From the NCBI RefSeq assembly GCF_003054445.1, contig NC_042506.1:379501-443500 (forward strand): DNA of 64,000 nucleotides, written 5' to 3'. Of the stretch, positions 1-9,500 are shown piece by piece. A program made the translations under genes and the position numbers. The notes beneath the pieces were generated by a model. The model saw only the letters and a program-made list of their open reading frames with translations, was not told the origin of the DNA and did not search any database. Each line of letters opens with the position of its first letter. The first letter of the stretch is position 1. The DNA comes from Pichia kudriavzevii (lineage: Eukaryota; Ascomycota; Pichiomycetes; Pichiales; Pichiaceae).

Positions 1-858
1 GGAAAGACATACACACATGCCTTTTCTTGTACTAAAGAGCATACAATTGAGGCAATTAGCGGGTAGAGTGTGGGACAAGTCAAATCCCGTGCATCGGAGT
101 TTGCAACTGGAATGACTGTAAACTGATGTGGAAAAGAAAAAAAAAATCGGTGACCCTGAAATACAAATCGGGAAATAATTAAAAAAAAATTATTTACGCC
201 AATTGCAAGGGCGGAAACAGGAGGCTCTGTCCATGTTTGTGCCTCTGTTGGTGCATATCTATATGTATGAGTTTTTAGGAATTGTTTCACCGTTGCAACC
301 TGCTTTTGCAGTGATATAGGGGGGACATGCATGGATATGTTGTGCATATGTTAAAAATATTTCTGTGGAATTCTGTTAAAGAGGGAAGAGTAATGTCAAA
401 ACGTGATTGACTATGTGTGTGTGTACTGTATGTAAGTCGTATCAACCAAACAGCATCAGATCACACATGGAAAAGGGGTGAGATCACACACAAAAAAAGG
501 GAGGCAACTCCGAGCCATTTCTGCGCCGGGTAACGGGCGTGTGTAGGTAAGTAGCATTTTTTTTTTAATTTTTTAATTTTTTAATTTTTTAATTTTTTTT
601 AATTTTTTAATTTTTTTTAATTTTTTTAATTTTTTTAATTTTTTTAATTTTTTTAATTTTTTTAATTTTTTTAATTTTTTTTAATTTTTAATTTTTAATT
701 TTTAATTTTTAATTTTTAATTTTTAATTTTTAATTTTTTCACTATTTTCTATTGATATCTAAGGCACACTACATGGATGAGATTAGTGTATCAGATTACA
801 CATTGCCACATTTGTTTATCGTCTTGCGGTTGTCAAGTGTTTAGAGCCAGAAAAGTCG
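1..858. other. Gene-free left edge with AT minisatellite
   Basis: No convincing coding sequence is visible here. The stretch holds a short GT run near 415-425, several A or T runs, and the AT minisatellite listed separately at 557-739. The last 120 bases before 859 are the likely promoter and leader of the DUF2009 gene. The first 500 bases may belong to a gene beyond the left edge. Confidence 0.7.
557..739. repeat. AT minisatellite of T-run plus AA units
   Basis: About 180 bases consist only of T runs broken by AA. The unit is 8 bases at first (TTTTTTAA), then 9 to 10, and finally a regular 7-base TTTTTAA. There are more than 20 units, and the shift in unit length along the array suggests slippage-driven growth. 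It lies about 120 bases upstream of the next start codon, so it may act as a nucleosome-excluding poly(dA:dT) element; that role is inferred. Confidence 0.95.
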
Positions 859-2673
859 ATGGAGCATAAAACCCTTGCAGATCTATTAGATTCAAACAAT
901 AACGAGGAGGAGATTATTGAAATCAATGGTGAAGAGGATGTCAAAGATGGCGAACTATCGTTGGGGGAAGTGTGTGTAGATTGCGAGAGAATGCCAAAGG
1001 AATTGTACTGCAAGCAATGCGAGGAGAACTTTTGTAGAGTTTGTTTCCAGTTTGCGCATCGAGGTGGTAAGCGGAAAGTCCATGGTTATGATGAGCTGCT
1101 TCCGCTTGACGAAGCAGAGTCTGGAGAGAAAGGTAGATCAGAAGAAGAACAAGAAGAAAGTGAAGGAGGTAGTGAGGAAGAAGGGAACCACTTGGAAGAT
1201 GGTGCAAGGAATAAAGGTTTGAGAGAAACTGAGAAGGGCTCAATCACCGAGACGCATTTGGTCATTTTGAAGAAAATAAAGAAGTTTACAAAGTTTATCC
1301 CCTTGAGACTCACCTACGAAGAGAGACAGCTGCTTAAATTGCTAGAAGCTGCATTATCAGTCTCCGAATATACGGATAAGGTTGATATTATCACATATAC
1401 TTCTAAAACAAAGAGGATCATCACACAGTTGAAGGAAATATGCTCTATTTTGGCAGGATTGGTGGTCTCATCAAATATGAAAGTTGGGCAAAAATTGATT
1501 GAAAACAAAAATTTTGTTGATAATGCTGAATGGTATAAATCTATTTTTGAGATTGGAAGAAGATACAAGGTCATGAATCCCGAAAGAATGAGGGATACAT
1601 ACGGTAAGTTGTGTTACATAATTATGGATTCAAGACTAAAACAAGTTAAGGAACATATGGAATTCGATCTCTATAAGCCGATTTTGACAATCGAACGATT
1701 TTTAGATGAACACTCAAACGACCATTCCAACAGTTTATTTGAGGATATCTTGTTATTAGATGCAACAGCCGACATTAGGCCGGAAAATAAACCTAGGGCA
1801 ACGATTAACAGATTAATCAAACAAAAGGAAAAGGCAATTGAAATCTTAGCTGATAGATATCATCATAAGGAAGGTCTGAATAAAGAACAGATTAGAATGA
1901 TTATTTATTCTATTGGAGATTTCAACTCATACACAAATAAAAACAGAATTCCAGTTATTAATATGACCAAAAAGCTTGACTCTTTCTTTCTTGATTCTGA
2001 GAATGATCCTAAATATTCCCTAGGTATAAGGTATGGTCATAAAGGTTCTAGATTAACGCATAATCATGAAAAGCAGTATCTTTATGTCAAACAGGCATTA
2101 GGGTTATGGAACCATGTGATGAGAGATTTGATTGAATTGTGGTATATAGCTGATGAGGATTTATTTGATGGTAATAATTATAGAATGGCAGATACTGGTC
2201 AAGGTTTTCAGAGAATCAAATCGTGTCCTAAGTTGTACAAGAAAATGTATGCATTGTTGCATGAATGTCAATCCAAGTTTGATTACTGGGTTGGAATTCC
2301 AGTTATTCATTTAGGTGACGATGCTGTTCCTAATGCCTTGTTTTTCCTCGATAAGTACATCCAAATTCCATCAATTCTAATCCCTATTGATAAATGTATC
2401 GAATCAATTCCAAATTTGGCAACGGATAAGTATATCCATAATATGATTAACGAACAATTCGGTGGTGTTGAAAATTTACAAAAGGATATTCTTTGTGACT
2501 ATTTCAAACATGGATTTGATGGCTCAGGTGCTGATAATTACTATTTTGCAGGTTCTTGTGTTGATGCATCTTCAACCTCAAGTTGTGAATTTTGTAATAA
2601 TATCTCCAAGAAACCATACTATAAGATTTTCTTGTTGAGTGGATTTACCAATTTCAATGGTGAAGGCTATTGA
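859..2673 (+). CDS. DUF2009/UPF0652 protein with N-terminal B-box-like zinc finger
   Basis: This 604-residue protein has an N-terminal cysteine/histidine cluster (C39, C42, C51, C54, C59, C62, H67, H75) that resembles a B-box zinc finger. An acidic linker covers about residues 83-125. The rest, about 130-600, matches my memory of the DUF2009 (UPF0652) family, with the typical stretches GSRLTHNHEKQY, DTGQGFQR, WVGIPVIHLGDDAVPNAL and FLDKY. The family is known from fission yeast, filamentous fungi and plants and has no established function. As far as I know S. cerevisiae lacks it. ATG at 859 is the first in-frame start. The next gene runs the same way after about 290 bases. The family call is firm; any role, such as ubiquitin-related binding through the B-box, would be a guess. 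Confidence 0.8.
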   Translation: MEHKTLADLLDSNNNEEEIIEINGEEDVKDGELSLGEVCVDCERMPKELYCKQCEENFCRVCFQFAHRGGKRKVHGYDELLPLDEAESGEKGRSEEEQEESEGGSEEEGNHLEDGARNKGLRETEKGSITETHLVILKKIKKFTKFIPLRLTYEERQLLKLLEAALSVSEYTDKVDIITYTSKTKRIITQLKEICSILAGLVVSSNMKVGQKLIENKNFVDNAEWYKSIFEIGRRYKVMNPERMRDTYGKLCYIIMDSRLKQVKEHMEFDLYKPILTIERFLDEHSNDHSNSLFEDILLLDATADIRPENKPRATINRLIKQKEKAIEILADRYHHKEGLNKEQIRMIIYSIGDFNSYTNKNRIPVINMTKKLDSFFLDSENDPKYSLGIRYGHKGSRLTHNHEKQYLYVKQALGLWNHVMRDLIELWYIADEDLFDGNNYRMADTGQGFQRIKSCPKLYKKMYALLHECQSKFDYWVGIPVIHLGDDAVPNALFFLDKYIQIPSILIPIDKCIESIPNLATDKYIHNMINEQFGGVENLQKDILCDYFKHGFDGSGADNYYFAGSCVDASSTSSCEFCNNISKKPYYKIFLLSGFTNFNGEGY

Positions 2674-2922
2674 GCTTGTCCAACTGATATATATGCATTC
2701 GAACATGTAAAAACTTGTGTAATAGAAACATGCAAATGTAAAGCCACACGGCGGGTTGGAAAAAAGCTAACAATGTGATCCCTTGCCGCTCTAGCGAAAG
2801 AGCGGAGTTGAGTGAATAAAAATCAACTTCACCGACTACTTTTTCTATGCCTATATATGAGGTGGGTCCTCTTTCTAAAATCTTACATTTAAACGTGCAA
2901 AACAGCCATATTTTTCCGTATA

Positions 2923-2949
2923 ATGTATCTTCTTACTAATAATTGTTAG
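2923..2949 (+). other. Short upstream ORF (8 codons)
   Basis: An ATG at 2923 opens an eight-residue reading frame (MYLLTNNC) that stops at 2949, only 17 bases before the ATG of the Cld1-like gene. If the transcript starts upstream of it, it could lower translation of the main frame. The transcript start is not known. Confidence 0.4.
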
Positions 2950-2966
2950 GAAAACACCCAGAGCAA

Positions 2967-4538
2967 ATGTTGAAGCTACAAAATCGACTGATTTTAAGCG
3001 GTCTGACAGGTACCAGATGGAACTCGTCAGCGACGGGAAACAAGAAGTTATTGTGCAATATAAGTTTAAAGGAATCATTTGATATTTGGAGCCACGAATT
3101 GAGTAATTATGATGATGGAGATACAATTGCACAAGACAAGTTTCTGAAATATGTCATACCATATTATCAACCAAAGGAATTGGTTAGTGATAAATATAGA
3201 AATATTAGAGCATTTAACTTGAAAACCAGCGTTGATTTCCAAAATGACAATATTAATATTGAAAATAGGGGAGAATGGTATTTAAATGAGATAAGAGTTG
3301 AAAAGGGTGATAAGGATGATGAAAGAAAACACCTGGTATTAATTCATGGCTATGGGGCATCAAGCGGGTGGTTCTATAAAAATTTCAGAGGAATCATTGA
3401 GAATAGCGTCAATAGCCCCAACATAACACTCCATGGCCTTGATATGATTGGATTTGGATTGAGCGGCCGTCCAAGTGTGGAATTTAAGTATGACAATAAG
3501 ACAAAGGCTGCTTTGAATATTGAGACCGAAGGTATTGTATGGGGGAAATATTCTACATGTAAAAAATGTGGGGGTCATTTAGACGGCAGAAAAAGTAAAG
3601 ACTTGCACTGGTGTTCCTGCTCGCATGAAGAGGAAGAAATGAGGAAAGGTTCGCTCATTGATTCGACAAGGAGGGCTAATGTGGTTATTGAGAAGAATGA
3701 AATTCTTGAATATATGAAGAACCAGGTAGAACTGATAAATGAAGTTGAAGACGTATATGTTGAGAGTTTGGAAACATGGAGGAAAAAAAATCAGATTGAT
3801 AAGTTTGATCTATTGGCACATTCACTTGGTGGTTATTTATCCTTTGCTTATTCGTTGAAGTACCCGCAACATGTTAATAAGATAATCATGGTCAGTCCTG
3901 GAGGTGTTGAGCGATCACCTTTTGCAATAAGTAATCCACAATATAAGAGTATTGTCAAAGACAGTGAGAAGGAAGGGCAATTGAGGATTCCTATTTCTAA
4001 CCATGTTGATCAGTATGGATTTCTTGGTAGATATGGGTTGATTGGTAAGTCGTTCAGGGACCTTTGGAATATGAGGGTGTCAATTTTCAGCGCGTTACGA
4101 TGGCTTGGTCCCTTTGGACCTAAGGTATTAATAGATCGAAATGCGAGTAAGTTCACTAGGTCTGGGAGCATCACAGACATGAGAGAGTTGGGGTTGTTTT
4201 TGGAGTACATATACAGTTGTTGTATTAGATCGTCCTTTTCCGAGACCAGCATTTATCGGATCTTCGATGCGACAATTGTTGGGAAATACCCTATCCTCGA
4301 CAAGATACGAGACAAAGGAAATGTTCTCGTTGATAAGGAGATACTGTGGGTATATGGAGAGCACGATTTCATGTACAGTGAATGTGGCAAGAAGGCCATT
4401 GAAGAATTCGAGAAACATAACTACGAGCTTACTGAGAGAAATCAGCAGATTTTAACTGTGAGTAATGCTGGTCACAATATGTACCTGGACAACTCAGCAG
4501 ATTTCAACAGTGGGGTCTTGAAGTTTCTCAAGTATTAG
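2967..4538 (+). CDS. CLD1: Mitochondrial alpha/beta hydrolase, Cld1/Ict1/ABHD4-5 family
   Basis: The 523-residue protein has an alpha/beta-hydrolase fold. An HGYGAS motif (about residue 127) forms the oxyanion region, the nucleophile elbow is AHSLGG (Ser about 286), and the acid and base lie in GEHDFM and AGHNMY near the C-terminus. The basic, serine-rich N-terminus looks like a mitochondrial presequence. In S. cerevisiae the family holds Cld1, which removes acyl chains from cardiolipin before remodelling, and Ict1/Ecm18. ATG 2967 is chosen because the frame upstream has only a TTG. A cysteine-rich insertion (CKKC...WCSCSH, about residues 198-219) lies between the HG motif and the nucleophile and is unusual for this fold. 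Cld1 is the likeliest equivalent, but Ict1-like activity cannot be excluded. Confidence 0.75.
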   Translation: MLKLQNRLILSGLTGTRWNSSATGNKKLLCNISLKESFDIWSHELSNYDDGDTIAQDKFLKYVIPYYQPKELVSDKYRNIRAFNLKTSVDFQNDNINIENRGEWYLNEIRVEKGDKDDERKHLVLIHGYGASSGWFYKNFRGIIENSVNSPNITLHGLDMIGFGLSGRPSVEFKYDNKTKAALNIETEGIVWGKYSTCKKCGGHLDGRKSKDLHWCSCSHEEEEMRKGSLIDSTRRANVVIEKNEILEYMKNQVELINEVEDVYVESLETWRKKNQIDKFDLLAHSLGGYLSFAYSLKYPQHVNKIIMVSPGGVERSPFAISNPQYKSIVKDSEKEGQLRIPISNHVDQYGFLGRYGLIGKSFRDLWNMRVSIFSALRWLGPFGPKVLIDRNASKFTRSGSITDMRELGLFLEYIYSCCIRSSFSETSIYRIFDATIVGKYPILDKIRDKGNVLVDKEILWVYGEHDFMYSECGKKAIEEFEKHNYELTERNQQILTVSNAGHNMYLDNSADFNSGVLKFLKY

Positions 4539-5104
4539 CAACTTGTACACACTAAGTAATAGAATTAAGTTTAAATTATGCAGAACAATATATCTCCATA
4601 AGAAAAGAATTGTCAATAAAAAAGCAATGTATAGTGGTAACTTCATGTTATGTCTGCGACGCGACGCTAGAGTGAACAACTTTTGCGACAATGGTGTTTG
4701 TTGTTGCCCCTTATTACTTTTCTGTTTATTTATAGCGCGTTGATTTTCCGCAGTAAATGAGCAAGCGAGTGAAAAATTTAGGGAAAACAGCACGCGGTGC
4801 ATTGTTTACAATGGAAGAAGCGAAAAATAAATGAGAGATGGCGTGTCGCTTCGGCAATGTAGTTTTGGTGTTGGTTCTGGTTCTGGTTCTGGTTCTGATT
4901 TTTTGTTTTTGGTGTTGTTTTTGGTGTTGTTGTTGTTGGATTTGGTGTTTTCTCTTTTGTATGTGTTGTCTTTTTCTTTTCTGGTTGTTTTATTCTTTTT
5001 ATCCTCTACCCTTTCTTCTCTTTTTTTCATTTCTTTCACTCTTTGACTTTGTTTGCTTGTGAAACTCTTCCAAACGCTTAAACACACAAAAACACGTATA
5101 CATA
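4539..5104. promoter_or_regulatory. PSA1 upstream region with GGTTCT repeat and pyrimidine-rich leader
   Basis: This holds the 3' end of the hydrolase gene and the PSA1 promoter. GGTTCT is repeated four times at 4873-4896. It is followed by a T/G-rich and then T/C-rich tract to about 5045 and an A-rich leader before the ATG. Long pyrimidine tracts just before the start are common at highly expressed yeast genes. Small open frames here have low-complexity sequence and were not accepted as genes. Confidence 0.6.
4873..4896 (+). repeat. Hexanucleotide repeat (GGTTCT)4
   Basis: Four exact tandem copies of GGTTCT are visible, followed by looser TTTTGGTGTTG repeats. This is a short microsatellite in the PSA1 upstream region. 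Confidence 0.95.
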
Positions 5105-6193
5105 ATGAAAGGTTTAATTCTCGTCGGTGGATATGGTACTAGATTAAGACCATTAACTTTGTCTTACCCAAAACCTTTGGTTGAATTTGCTAACAAGCCA
5201 ATGATTTTACATCAAATCGAAGCTTTAGCTGCAGCTGGCTGTACCGATATTGTTTTGGCTGTCAACTACAAACCAGAAGTTATGGTTGGCGCTTTGAAGA
5301 AATACGAAGAAATCTATAACGTTTCAATTACTTTCTCTGTTGAAGAAGAACCTTTAGGTACTGCTGGCCCATTAAAGTTGGCGGAAAAGATTTTACAAAA
5401 GGACGATACCCCAATTTTTGTTCTTAATTCCGATGTTATCTGTGAATATCCATTAAAGGAATTATTAGATTTCCACCAAGCTCATGATGGTGAAGCAACT
5501 ATTGTTGCAACCAAAGTTGACGAGCCTTCTAAATATGGTGTTATTGTCCATGATAGAGATGTTCCAAACAGAATCGATAGATTCGTTGAAAAACCAGTTG
5601 AATTTGTTGGTAATAGAATTAATGCTGGTATTTACGTTATCAACCCATCTGTTATTGACTTAATTGAAATGAGACCAACCTCCATTGAACAAGAAACCTT
5701 CCCTATTTTAGTTGACCAAAAGAAATTGTATTCCTTTGATTTACAAGGTTACTGGATGGATGTCGGTCAACCAAAGGATTTCTTGACTGGTATGTGTCTA
5801 TATCTAGCTGCTCAAACTAAGAAGAACAACCCAGACTTATCTAAGGAAGATTACATCGTTAATGGTAACGTCTTGATTGACCCATCTGCCAAGATTGGTA
5901 AGGGTTGTGCTATTGGTCCAAATGTTGTCATTGGCCCAAATGTCGTTATTGGTGACGGTGTCAGAATCGTTAGATCCACCATCTTAAAGAACTCTCAAAT
6001 TAAGGACCACGCTATGATCAAGTCTACAATTGTCGGTTGGAACTCCACTGTTGGTAAGTGGGCCAGATTAGAAGGTGTTACTGTGTTAGGTGAAGATGTT
6101 ACCGTCAAGGACGAAGTGTATGTTAATGGTGGTAAGGTCTTACCTCACAAATCCATCAAGGATAACGTTGAAACTCCTCAAATTATTATGTAA
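5105..6193 (+). CDS. PSA1: Mannose-1-phosphate guanylyltransferase (GDP-mannose pyrophosphorylase)
   Basis: The enzyme makes GDP-mannose from GTP and mannose-1-phosphate in the cytosol, which feeds N- and O-glycosylation, cell-wall mannan and GPI anchors. The protein is 362 residues, almost the same as S. cerevisiae Psa1/Vig9 (361). The N-terminal nucleotidyltransferase signature [17 protein letters not shown] is intact at residues 8-24. The C-terminal third is a left-handed beta-helix of hexapeptide repeats ([14 protein letters not shown] and following). Codon use is strongly biased (GGT, AGA, TTA/TTG, AAG), unlike the neighbouring genes, as expected of an abundant protein. The Kre2-family mannosyltransferase at 18.5 kb uses this product. 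Confidence 0.98.
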   Translation: MKGLILVGGYGTRLRPLTLSYPKPLVEFANKPMILHQIEALAAAGCTDIVLAVNYKPEVMVGALKKYEEIYNVSITFSVEEEPLGTAGPLKLAEKILQKDDTPIFVLNSDVICEYPLKELLDFHQAHDGEATIVATKVDEPSKYGVIVHDRDVPNRIDRFVEKPVEFVGNRINAGIYVINPSVIDLIEMRPTSIEQETFPILVDQKKLYSFDLQGYWMDVGQPKDFLTGMCLYLAAQTKKNNPDLSKEDYIVNGNVLIDPSAKIGKGCAIGPNVVIGPNVVIGDGVRIVRSTILKNSQIKDHAMIKSTIVGWNSTVGKWARLEGVTVLGEDVTVKDEVYVNGGKVLPHKSIKDNVETPQIIM

Positions 6194-6583
6194 GAATTCA
6201 TCTCTTTTTCTACATCCCTCTTTAACATATTTTATAAATATCTGTACGATCTTCCTGAACATTTCTTAGGATGATAACTAGTTAACCACTAAGCCTTTTT
6301 TTGCCGTTATTCCTGCAATAATAACAACTCATAATAAGCGACGCGTCGAAATCCCTGTAATAAAACATTACATCTGTACACCTCTATAATGGTCTTTTGC
6401 ATATATTGATTCATCGTAATTTTTTTTTACCTATATAGGTGTTTGCACATCCTATTCACCAGCATTTTCTCTGGTCAGTTGGCAGGTAGATCTGCCTAGT
6501 TTTTTTCAGTAATAACCTATTGCCTCTGGATTCTTCCTAAATTACTGAACAGACACTAGTTTCCTTTGATAACCGAAACAAGT
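6194..6583. promoter_or_regulatory. PSA1 3' end and NUP159 promoter
   Basis: No gene is seen. The palindrome CGACGCGTCG at 6339-6348 contains an ACGCGT core (6341-6346), the MluI cell-cycle box. It lies about 240 bases upstream of the NUP159 start. Whether it is used is unknown. Confidence 0.5.
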
Positions 6584-9500
6584 ATGTCCTATAAAGAATT
6601 AGAAACACTAGACACAGACGTATGTATCAGTCCGCACATAGAGTTGCCTTTTTATCATTTATGTTGACTTGCCTCAAACACTAACACACTTCTTTGGTTA
6701 TTTTGAATTTAGAATATTGGATTTCAAGGAAAAAAACCCATTGGACTATTTACAGATATTGACAAAGGCAAATTATCAGAATTGCTGAATCAATTCACTA
6801 TTAATTACCTGGATATCTCGTACTTTCATGGTATCATATTTGCATACCTAAATCATGAGCTAAAACTCCTATCAATCGAAAAACTTTCGCAATATCTAGA
6901 AAACGGAGATTCTAATTTGTCAATTGATGACTTGGTGACCTTCAAATTTGTGATCAGCTCTGATGTCACTCAAATAAAATTAAATGCAAATGAATCATGT
7001 TTGTATGTGATTTCACAAGTTGATAATGAAATGGTTGTGTCTAATATAGACACATCAATCTTGTTAAATGGAACATTCAACGAGCATGAAGTTTATAGAG
7101 TCCCAGCCGGTGTGAAGATTTTACGTTTCATGCCTTCTCCTAAAAATCATGAACAATCTGTTTGTTTATTAGATTCAAAAGATCTTATACTAATAAACAA
7201 AAATTCAACATCAAAACTATTTGGAAATGTCTCATCAGCTAATTGGTTCGATGAAAAGCTGATGTTCTCTTACGATGATGACATGTGTCTTAATTTTTAC
7301 GATCTAAAGTCTTCCAAAATTGTTAACTCATTTACATTGAATTCAGATTGTAGCGACGATAAAGGAGAAGAGGATCAAAGAATCGTTTATTTACAGAAGG
7401 TTAATGATCATAGTATAATAGCGGTAGCTGGTGATTCCATATCTTCGACTGAAAATCCAGATTTTACCACCTACATTATAGATTTGAGTCCAAATGATTT
7501 TTCTCCAAACAAAATTCTTACTACCCAGATGTTATTTACATCATATGGAAGTATTGATCGTATTGCATCTTTCTATACATTATGCTTAAAAAACTGGTCC
7601 CAAGAGTACTCTGACGTTCTTATATCGACAGGCTCAAAATCTATTGATATAAACATTTCATTACCCGACAAGCTGGTCGAGCTATTAAATGACTCAGATC
7701 GAGCAACAATGCCAATGGATGACGAGTCTGGTGATGATGATACACCTTTGGGTATGGTTTTGGACTTGAACTCAACAATAAACGTAAAAGAACCTTGTAA
7801 AGGGGTAGATGAGTCGAAACCATTACCGAGAGTGATAACATTGACTAACAGAGGTCAACTAATTTGCTGGAATTTTTGGATAAAGGATTCAATCCTAAAT
7901 AACCAAGCAAATTTAGCAAATGTTGAGAAAATCAACAGAAGTAACACCTTACATGATGAAACCATTATTCCTTCATCTTCTGCGAAACCAAATAGTTTAT
8001 CTAGCTTAGGTTCTTTGTCTGTTGGTACATGTGCGAAGGATAAAGACTCAAAGGCTTCTATTTTTGGCAGCTCTACAAACCAATCTGAAAATCCATTTGG
8101 ATCAACGGCTGGAAATCCGTTTGCATCGTCCATTTTCCCCAAGGCGAATATCTCTACAAGTTCCATGACTACATCTAACAATAACCAGAATCCTTTTGGT
8201 TCGACATCCAAGGATGCATTTGGAAATTTCAACTTGGAGAAGTCCACATCAGTATCCGAGACACACCCTTTTGGTGAGGCGTCAGCTCCAAGTCCATTTG
8301 GAGGCTCCAGTTTTGGAACAAAATCGGGAACGAATGGTTTTAAAATGGGCGAAATGGTGGATAATTCGAAACCATCAAACTTTAAATTTGGATCTTCATC
8401 ATTTGGGGGAGCATTTTCCTCTTCATCGGGGGGTGTTGGAGGTTTCAAGATGAATATGACTAATACTGGAACGCCAAAAGCATCGACTTCCCTTTTTAGC
8501 TCCGGTGGGTTCAGCAAATTTAGTACTTGCGATAACGCGTTTACTGATGCAGGTGCAGCTTCATCGACTTCTTCGCCGTTTGGTACATTGGGCACATCTA
8601 ATGCATCACCATTCAGTGGGTTAGGATCTACTGCTAAGCCTCCAATATTTGGTGATTCCAACGGAAAGAACTTTGAAGGAAAAGTTACGGATAGTGTACC
8701 GTTTAGTTCTTTGAATAATAAGAGAACTGACTTATTTGCTCAAAAGCCAGTAGGAACGACAGTTTCAACCACAAGTAATGTTCAAGAAATGCAGTCAAAC
8801 TCTTTGTTTGGTACTCCGAAAAAAGCTACGTCTGGACTATTTGGCTCAGCATCTTTTAGAAAAGGACAAGATGATAGGAAAGTTAATGCTGCAGGGTTAT
8901 TTGATAAGCCAAATTTAAATCCGTCCATAGCTTTAAATTCTTCTACGAAAACGGAGACTGTTGCAGAAGTATCCGAGTCTGGTTTATATAATCATAATCC
9001 TGACCTTCGGAACACCGAAGTGGTTTCGTCAGATGAGCTATCTGACGTTTCAAAGGAGTCTGTCTCGGAGTCGGAACTATCAGAAGAAGAAGAAGAAGAA
9101 GAAGAAGAAGAACATGGAGAGGAGGAAAAGGCTAGGGAATCCGATGTTGAGCTAAACAAAGTTAAACAACTCCTAAATAAAACTGAGAAGCCTACCAGAG
9201 AATCCAATGAACCAGCTGAAGAGGCTATTATGCCTAGAGTTCAAAAACCGAAAGGAAAGTTGCAAAACACAAATTTTGAACAAAGTGAAGAAAAAGTGCC
9301 GAAGGCAGAAAAGAAAATCAAAGTTATTGCCGATGAACCGGTATCATTTGACTTACAAATGGACGATTATAAATTTGATCTTGAAAGGAATATTTCTTTA
9401 GATAGAGCCATCAAGAAACTCATTGAATCTAAAAGGATTGAACTATATGGCGGAGATTTAGATTATAGACGATTTTTAGATGATCAAGCTAGAATTTATG

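Noticed and set aside
2926-2950. Possible 25-base intron (GTATCT...TACTAAT...TTAG) before the Cld1-like start
   Set aside because: Too short for any known yeast intron; the ATG at 2967 gives a good presequence without it. It is better read as a short uORF.
4806-5087. Open frames in the PSA1 upstream region
   Set aside because: They follow GGTTCT and T-rich low-complexity sequence, with no conserved protein. They are by-products of the repeats.
8992-9207. Serine-rich minus-strand frames inside NUP159, and similar ones in SQS1 and TOF1
   Set aside because: They mirror the glutamate runs and FG repeats on the coding strand; codon pattern and context support the plus-strand genes (minus for SQS1).
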